42,957 nt of DNA. It comes from a virus. The position numbers were made by a program, and so were the translations under genes. The first letter of the stretch is position 1; every line of letters begins with the position of its first letter. Shown here piece by piece: positions 39,217-42,957 of this stretch. Below the pieces are notes generated by a model. The model did no database searches and was not told the origin of the DNA. It worked only from the letters and a program-made list of their open reading frames with translations. The stretch is taken from the IMG/VR virus record IMGVR_UViG_3300032205_000007, positions 1 through 42,957 of that record; one strand, 5' to 3'.

Positions 39217-40842
39217 ATGTTCACCTACCCCGAAGCCCTGAACGCCATGCAGAAGCTGGCGAAGGACTATTTCCGCAAGGCCCTGCCCGGCAAGGATGTC
39301 ACCGTCTCGGTGGTGCCCGATGCGATAGGGGGCACGGCGAGCGTAAGCTGGACCGGCAGGCCGACCGATGCTGACATGGCCGTCACCATCAACATGCCGG
39401 TGCGTCCAGCCACCTACCGCATGGGGGCAGGGGAGTTCGACCATTGGGCGGCGTACATGCTGCATGAGGTTGGCCATCCGCTGCATACGGAGCAGTTCGT
39501 ATGGTACGAGGCTGTCAAGGCGAGGCAGCATCGATTGCTGAATGCGCTGGAGGATGTCCGCGAGGAGAAGGCGACCATCGACATGGGCCTCGCCCTCAAC
39601 GCCAAGAAAGCTTTCTCCGCGCTCGTCGACAGCCTTGGGGCGAAGGCCGAGAGCGATGGCTTCGATCCGAATGAGTTCGGCAGCATTGGCTGGACGATGT
39701 CGAGCCTCGGCCGCAAGGCCAACGGCTATGACATGGATGTGGGCTACATCACGCGAAAGCTGGACCCTAACGGCGTCGTCGCGAAGATGCTGGAATGGGC
39801 GATGCCGGAGCTTGCGGCATGCAAGTCGACGGTTGACGCCTTTGAACTCACGAAGAAAATCAGCGCCCATCTCGGTGCGAACAGGCGGCATGACCCACGC
39901 AACAAGAAGCCCGGCCAGCCCGGCCTGCCCGGCGAAAGCAAGGCCATGGGCTCCGGCTTCGGCTCCGGCCCGCTGACCAATGCGGACGTGGATGACACCA
40001 GCCTGAAGCCGAACAGCAAGGACGACATGGTGCATGGTCCCGAAGCCAACGTGCAGGCGAGCCTGACAGAGGCCCTTCGCCGCGAGGCCAAGGACAGCGC
40101 CAAGAAAAAGGCCATGACCATGGCTTCGAGCAACGATCATGCGTGGGTGAGGGAGAATGCCGCCCGCATGGGGTTGCAGCGTGCGCTCCTCGCCAGAGCC
40201 CTGAAGCGCAATGAGCAGGACAGCTACGAAGGCAACCGCGCCCATGGGAGGCTCGACCGAAAGGTCCTGTCCAAGGCTGCCACCGGCAACCCGAACATCT
40301 TCGGCAAGCGTACTCTGGTCGAAGGCTACGATACGGATGTGCATGTGCTGGTCGATGGCTCAGGCAGCATGAGTGGCACGAAGATGCTGGCTTCGGCGAT
40401 CCTTGCGCTGGTCATCGCGCAGGCGGCGAAGCAGGTCGGCGTGGATTGCACCGTGGATGTCTTCACGGACCATGGGCTGCATCGTGCGACCAAGGGCAAG
40501 GACAAGCCGGAGGCGCGGAGGTTCGCGGGGATGCCCGGCTGCGTGACGGGTGGGACGCCGCTGACGAGGAACCTCATCCGTGTGGCGCATGAGCAGGCGG
40601 GCCGTGCGAGGGGCAAGCGAAAGGTGCTGTTCACGATCACCGATGGTGGCTGCAATCTGGGCACGAAGGCGGTCGAGGCCGCAGGGCAGTACATCGAAAG
40701 CGAGATGGGCATCGAGATTGCGAACCTGCACATAGGCAGCGAGGTGCTGGGGCAGTTCCGCAATGAGGTGGCCGTCGACATCAACAACGTTTCCGGCGTG
40801 GGACTGCGCAAGCTGACGCAGGTCCTTGAGAAGGGGAGGTGA
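39217..40842 (+). CDS. CobT-like VWA protein with HEVGH motif, 541 aa
   Basis: Residues 1-140 contain MLHEVGHPLHTE (HEVGH at 83-87) and NALEDVREEK (about 110), the pair of signatures of metallopeptidase-like domains found in CobT/DUF2201-type VWA proteins. The middle (160-330) is charged linker. The VWA domain from about 373 has the MIDAS DGSGS (380-384), TGGTPLT and TDGG. It likely works with the ATPase encoded upstream to remodel a protein or load a metal. The ATG follows ACCGGAGAAACGACCG. Whether the zinc site cleaves anything is unknown. Confidence 0.85.
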   Translation: MFTYPEALNAMQKLAKDYFRKALPGKDVTVSVVPDAIGGTASVSWTGRPTDADMAVTINMPVRPATYRMGAGEFDHWAAYMLHEVGHPLHTEQFVWYEAVKARQHRLLNALEDVREEKATIDMGLALNAKKAFSALVDSLGAKAESDGFDPNEFGSIGWTMSSLGRKANGYDMDVGYITRKLDPNGVVAKMLEWAMPELAACKSTVDAFELTKKISAHLGANRRHDPRNKKPGQPGLPGESKAMGSGFGSGPLTNADVDDTSLKPNSKDDMVHGPEANVQASLTEALRREAKDSAKKKAMTMASSNDHAWVRENAARMGLQRALLARALKRNEQDSYEGNRAHGRLDRKVLSKAATGNPNIFGKRTLVEGYDTDVHVLVDGSGSMSGTKMLASAILALVIAQAAKQVGVDCTVDVFTDHGLHRATKGKDKPEARRFAGMPGCVTGGTPLTRNLIRVAHEQAGRARGKRKVLFTITDGGCNLGTKAVEAAGQYIESEMGIEIANLHIGSEVLGQFRNEVAVDINNVSGVGLRKLTQVLEKGR

Positions 40843-40860
40843 AAAAGTTCGGGAGCCCTA

Positions 40861-40889
40861 TTGAACTCTTCAACAGGGTGGTTTAGATA
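40861..40889 (+). promoter_or_regulatory. Putative promoter of the coiled-coil gene
   Basis: TTGAAC (40861-40866), 17-base spacer with CTTCAAC, -10 TAGATA (40884-40889). The dyad TTGAA-CTC-TTCAA is complete. It lies 18 bases after the VWA stop. Confidence 0.65.
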
Positions 40890-40892
40890 CAG

Positions 40893-40916
40893 GGCTCCGG
40901 CAATCACGCCGGGGCC
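40893..40916 (+). other. 5'-terminal hairpin of the coiled-coil gene mRNA
   Basis: GGCTCCGGC pairs with GCCGGGGCC around loop AATCAC, starting at about +1 of the predicted transcript. No U-run follows (AAAACACT). It could shield the mRNA 5' end. Confidence 0.55.
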
Positions 40917-40938
40917 AAAACACTCGGAGTTAACGACC

Positions 40939-41562
40939 ATGACTACTCGTACCGTTTCTGAAGTCACTGCAGCCATCACCATGTGCGAGAAGGCTCTCGC
41001 CAACACCGAAGGCCATATGGCCGAACTGCGCAACGCCGACCGCCTGAACCTCGGCTGGTATGTGGTCGGATGGCCGAATGGGCTTTTCGTCAATGGCACC
41101 ATGTCCAACCACAGCGTAGGTGGATTGTTCTTCGCCACGAAGCTCGGGAACCGTGCGTGGATGTACGCCCGTGACCTCCGCAATGGTGCGGGGGAGCGTG
41201 CGCAGGCCTATACGTGGCATCAGGCCTGCCATATCGCCCTCGGCGTGCAGGAGGAGGCCAAGCAGGAGTATCTCCGGTGCTTGGACATGCTGCAGGATGA
41301 ACTGCGGGAGGCAAACCGTGCGGCTGAGGTCGTGCAGTTGCGTGCGGAGGCCGTGCAGTTGCGTGCGGAGCTTCTCGCACGTGCGGCCGAGCAGGCGAAG
41401 CTCGAACGCGAACTGAAGCGCCATCGTGCGGCCGTTGCCGTCGCAGAGGAGTATTTCGATGATCGTGCGGATGCCGATTGCGACAGCGAGGGATGGCATG
41501 GCAACGCCGAAATGCGTGCGGTTTCGCATATGCGTGCGATCCTCGAGGGGTATGTGTCATGA
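40939..41562 (+). CDS. Coiled-coil protein of unknown function, 207 aa
   Basis: The ATG follows TCGGAGTTAACGACC. Residues 1-110 are mixed (CEKALANTEGHMAELRNADRLNLGWYVVGWPNGLFVNG, GNRAWMYARDLRNGAGERAQAYT). Residues 125-180 are coiled coil with duplicated VVQLRAE-AVQLRAE steps. The C-terminus is acidic then ends SHMRAILEGYVS. No family is recognised. It has its own promoter. Confidence 0.65.
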   Translation: MTTRTVSEVTAAITMCEKALANTEGHMAELRNADRLNLGWYVVGWPNGLFVNGTMSNHSVGGLFFATKLGNRAWMYARDLRNGAGERAQAYTWHQACHIALGVQEEAKQEYLRCLDMLQDELREANRAAEVVQLRAEAVQLRAELLARAAEQAKLERELKRHRAAVAVAEEYFDDRADADCDSEGWHGNAEMRAVSHMRAILEGYVS

Positions 41563-41840
41563 GCCACTTTGACCGTGCGACTGGCGAATGCGTGTACGTG
41601 GCAAGCATTGAAACCGATGCAGGAACCTATGTGCATGGTTTCCACCTTGGGACCGAGCTTGAAGCGGCCAAATGGTCATGTGCGGATTTGTTCAAGCGCA
41701 AGCGCCTTAAGCTTGGCAAGCGCATCGTTACCGTAGGGCTGATTTTCGATGGCCGATTGGTTGACGTTTTCGATGGTAGGGATTGGTTCGAAGATATCGG
41801 CTTTTGGGACGATTGCGAGAAATCTGAGCAAGGTGCTTGA
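41559..41840 (+). CDS. Hypothetical protein, 93 aa
   Basis: ATGA overlap with the coiled-coil gene, so translated with it. It contains beta strands (CVYVASIETDAGTYVHGFHLG, RIVTVGLIFDGRLVDVFDG) and a basic segment (LFKRKRLKLGK), with an acidic end. The gene's stop overlaps the -35 of the next promoter. No family is recognised. Confidence 0.6.
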   Translation: MSHFDRATGECVYVASIETDAGTYVHGFHLGTELEAAKWSCADLFKRKRLKLGKRIVTVGLIFDGRLVDVFDGRDWFEDIGFWDDCEKSEQGA

Positions 41841-41865
41841 AGTTTTCAACAAAGGGCTCTATATC
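41837..41865 (+). promoter_or_regulatory. Putative promoter of the HhH-protein gene
   Basis: TTGAAG (41837-41842), 17-base spacer with TTTTCAAC, -10 TATATC (41860-41865). The dyad TTGAA-GTT-TTCAA is complete. The -35 overlaps the previous gene's stop codon. Confidence 0.7.
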
Positions 41866-41899
41866 AGGGCTCCCGGCAATCGCGCCGGGAGCCCTTTTT
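41866..41899 (+). terminator. Intrinsic terminator-type hairpin between promoter and gene
   Basis: A 12-bp stem (41866-41877 with 41884-41895: AGGGCTCCCGGC and complement), loop AATCGC, then TTTTT. It would end read-through from upstream genes. It also occupies the first bases of the transcript from the promoter at 41837, before the ribosome site at 41904-41916. Confidence 0.8.
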
Positions 41900-41916
41900 G
41901 TTTCGGAGAAACGACC

Positions 41917-42558
41917 ATGACTGCCACTGCCACTGCCACCATGTACTACCGCGATATGCCGAAGATGCGTGACCATGGGCTGGCCAGCCCTGAAGGTTTT
42001 GTCGACATCGTCGCATTTGTCCTTGCCACTATCCGCCAGCCTTTCCAGCGCGTGAACCTTGCAATGGCCGATATTCGCGCCAATGGCGAAAATGCCGCCA
42101 GCCTGTTCGGTTCGAAAAGGGATGGCTACCGCTATGCCGTAGCGCATGCGCATGTCCTGCTGGCTGGGATGCGCGCTGCAATCGAGACTGACGATGTGGT
42201 CGGCGCTGTCGACATGTTGACTAACATTCCCGGCTTGGGCGTGGTCAAGGCCTCTTTCGTTGCGCAGATTTTCGGCTTGGAAGTGGCGTGTCTTGACAGC
42301 CATAATCTCGATAGGCTCGGCTTGGCCGAAAGCGCCTTCAAGCTTGCCAAGTCGGTCAAGCCGGAAACGAAGCGGGCAAAAATTGCTGCCTATGTTGAGG
42401 CCTGCAGGGCAGGAGCCCCTGCATCGCAGCGCAAGACTTTCGCTGCCTATTGGTGGGATAGTTGGTGCGAGTACGTGGCAGGCAATCGGGCGAACAAGGC
42501 TCTGGCCACTGGCGATGCCGTTTCCGCTTTCCACTACGATTGCTTGATGGGAGCATGA
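41917..42558 (+). CDS. Helix-hairpin-helix protein, DNA-glycosylase-like, 213 aa
   Basis: The ATG follows TTCGGAGAAACGACC. Residues 85-130 contain MLTNIPGLGVVKASFVAQIFGLEVACLDSHN, the order of a helix-hairpin-helix plus the 'DxHN' strand seen in HhH-GPD base-excision enzymes (PGLG hairpin, then cysteine and Asp). The usual catalytic Lys/Asp pair and an iron-sulphur motif are not evident, so activity is uncertain. Helical flanks carry no other known domain. A role in DNA repair, modification or discrimination of host DNA is possible. Confidence 0.6.
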   Translation: MTATATATMYYRDMPKMRDHGLASPEGFVDIVAFVLATIRQPFQRVNLAMADIRANGENAASLFGSKRDGYRYAVAHAHVLLAGMRAAIETDDVVGAVDMLTNIPGLGVVKASFVAQIFGLEVACLDSHNLDRLGLAESAFKLAKSVKPETKRAKIAAYVEACRAGAPASQRKTFAAYWWDSWCEYVAGNRANKALATGDAVSAFHYDCLMGA

Positions 42559-42707
42559 CCATGAGGGCTTTCGCTGTCACCTTCCGCGCCATTGGTGGCG
42601 ATGTCTATTGCTGCGATGCGGTGTATGCCCGCTCGCAGCATGCCGCGACTATCCGTTTCATCCACATGGTCGGCTACCTTCGCGCCGATGTCATCGTTTG
42701 CGCCTAG
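42555..42707 (+). CDS. Hypothetical protein, 50 aa
   Basis: ATGA overlap with the HhH gene (second ATG at 42561). The product MTMRAFAVTFRAIGGDVYCCDAVYARSQHAATIRF is short with two adjacent Cys. No family is recognised. It is the last gene before the non-coding right end. Confidence 0.5.
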   Translation: MTMRAFAVTFRAIGGDVYCCDAVYARSQHAATIRFIHMVGYLRADVIVCA

Positions 42708-42710
42708 CGC

Positions 42711-42743
42711 GGCCATAGAGGCACCATAGAAGCGTTTTGAGGG
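42711..42743 (+). repeat. Direct repeat, copy 1, at the right end
   Basis: A 33-base element beginning GGCCATAGAGGCACCATA and ending AAGCGTTTTGAGG, repeated at 42848 with four differences. It is followed directly by a terminator hairpin. Confidence 0.8.
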
Positions 42744-42770
42744 CTACCGGGTAATCCGGTAGCCCTTTTT
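42741..42770 (+). terminator. Intrinsic terminator
   Basis: Stem GGGCTACCGG / CCGGTAGCCC (10 bp), loop GTAAT, then TTTTT. It ends the rightward unit after the last gene. Confidence 0.85.
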
Positions 42771-42786
42771 CTTTGTCGCGCTGTAG

Positions 42787-42816
42787 AGGCCCGCAAGCCG
42801 TCCTTGCGGGCCTTTT
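42787..42816 (+). terminator. Second intrinsic terminator
   Basis: Stem AGGCCCGCAAG / CTTGCGGGCCT (11 bp), loop CCGTC, followed by TTTG. Confidence 0.75.
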
Positions 42817-42847
42817 GCTTGGTTGCCCCGTGGATAGGTGTTTGCGG

Positions 42848-42880
42848 GGCCGTAGAGGCACCATACAAGCGTTTTGTGGC
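42848..42880 (+). repeat. Direct repeat, copy 2, at the right end
   Basis: Second copy of the 42711 element (GGCCGTAGAGGCACCATA, then AAGCGTTTTGTGG), again followed by a hairpin with a T-run (next entry). From 42708 to the end of the window there is no gene I can support apart from the terS start noted at the junction. Confidence 0.8.
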
Positions 42881-42906
42881 TTGGCAGGTATCCTACAGCC
42901 ACTTTT
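42876..42906 (+). terminator. Weak third terminator-like hairpin
   Basis: GTGGCT (42876-42881) pairs with AGCCAC (42897-42902) with an inner AGG-TAT-CCT, then TTTT. The stem is short, so termination would be weak. Confidence 0.45.
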
Positions 42907-42957
42907 CGCTGTTGCCCCTGTACGGCCTTCTGTGGCAGTTTGCGCGGCCATGGCCAC

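Overview
The window looks like the complete or near-complete genome of a short-tailed (podovirus-type) double-stranded DNA bacteriophage. The base composition is GC-rich. Genes are tightly packed, with many ATGA or GTGA stop/start overlaps, and there is one tRNA gene. I see no host housekeeping genes, integrase, lysogeny repressor or phage RNA polymerase. The host is probably an alphaproteobacterium; this is inferred from composition, the CobS/CobT-like pair and the Asn/Gly-repeat secreted proteins, and is not proven. The last 7 bases equal the first 7. Joining the ends over them gives the 5'-truncated terminase small-subunit gene an in-frame ATG, so the molecule is probably circular or circularly permuted and was opened inside that gene.

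Late region, plus strand, 1-23607. The order is packaging (terS, a KTSC-domain protein, terL), portal, several very small proteins, a GH19-like endolysin, small head-region proteins including one with a TIG-like domain, a scaffold-like protein and the major capsid protein. An antisense zinc-ribbon gene sits just behind the capsid gene. Tail-neck proteins follow (gp4-like adaptor, gp10-like stabilisation protein), then a GNAT-like protein, virion/DNA-ejection proteins including a tail lysozyme, a tail fibre with an S74-type C-terminus, a collagen-repeat fibre, and small membrane proteins that could be holins.

Minus-strand region, 32404 down to 23690. DNA-transaction and accessory genes are read leftward: small regulators, a RuvC-like resolvase, a winged-helix protein, membrane proteins, an SNF2-type helicase, a Tat-signal protein, a Cas4/RecB-like nuclease, tRNA-Asn and a gp2.5/DUF2815-like ssDNA-binding protein. 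The unit ends with four consecutive secreted proteins built of Asn-Gly repeats, the most unusual genes here.

Right plus-strand region, 32508-42707. This holds a small membrane protein, family A DNA polymerase, a HicA-like small protein, a D5-like primase-helicase, a 37-bp near-perfect inverted repeat that may be an origin, a MoxR/CobS-like AAA+ ATPase, a CobT-like VWA protein with an HEVGH motif, a coiled-coil protein, an HhH protein and small unknowns. The right end is a non-coding block of repeats and terminators.

Regulation. The two non-structural units start from overlapping divergent promoters at 32432-32470. Sigma70-like promoters with 17-18 base spacers and a GTTGAA-TTCAAC dyad near the -35 box recur before the terminase block and several right-arm genes. 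At least nine non-structural genes share a leader of the type GGAG-N-AACGACC-ATG. Late genes have ordinary Shine-Dalgarno sites and are mostly translationally coupled.
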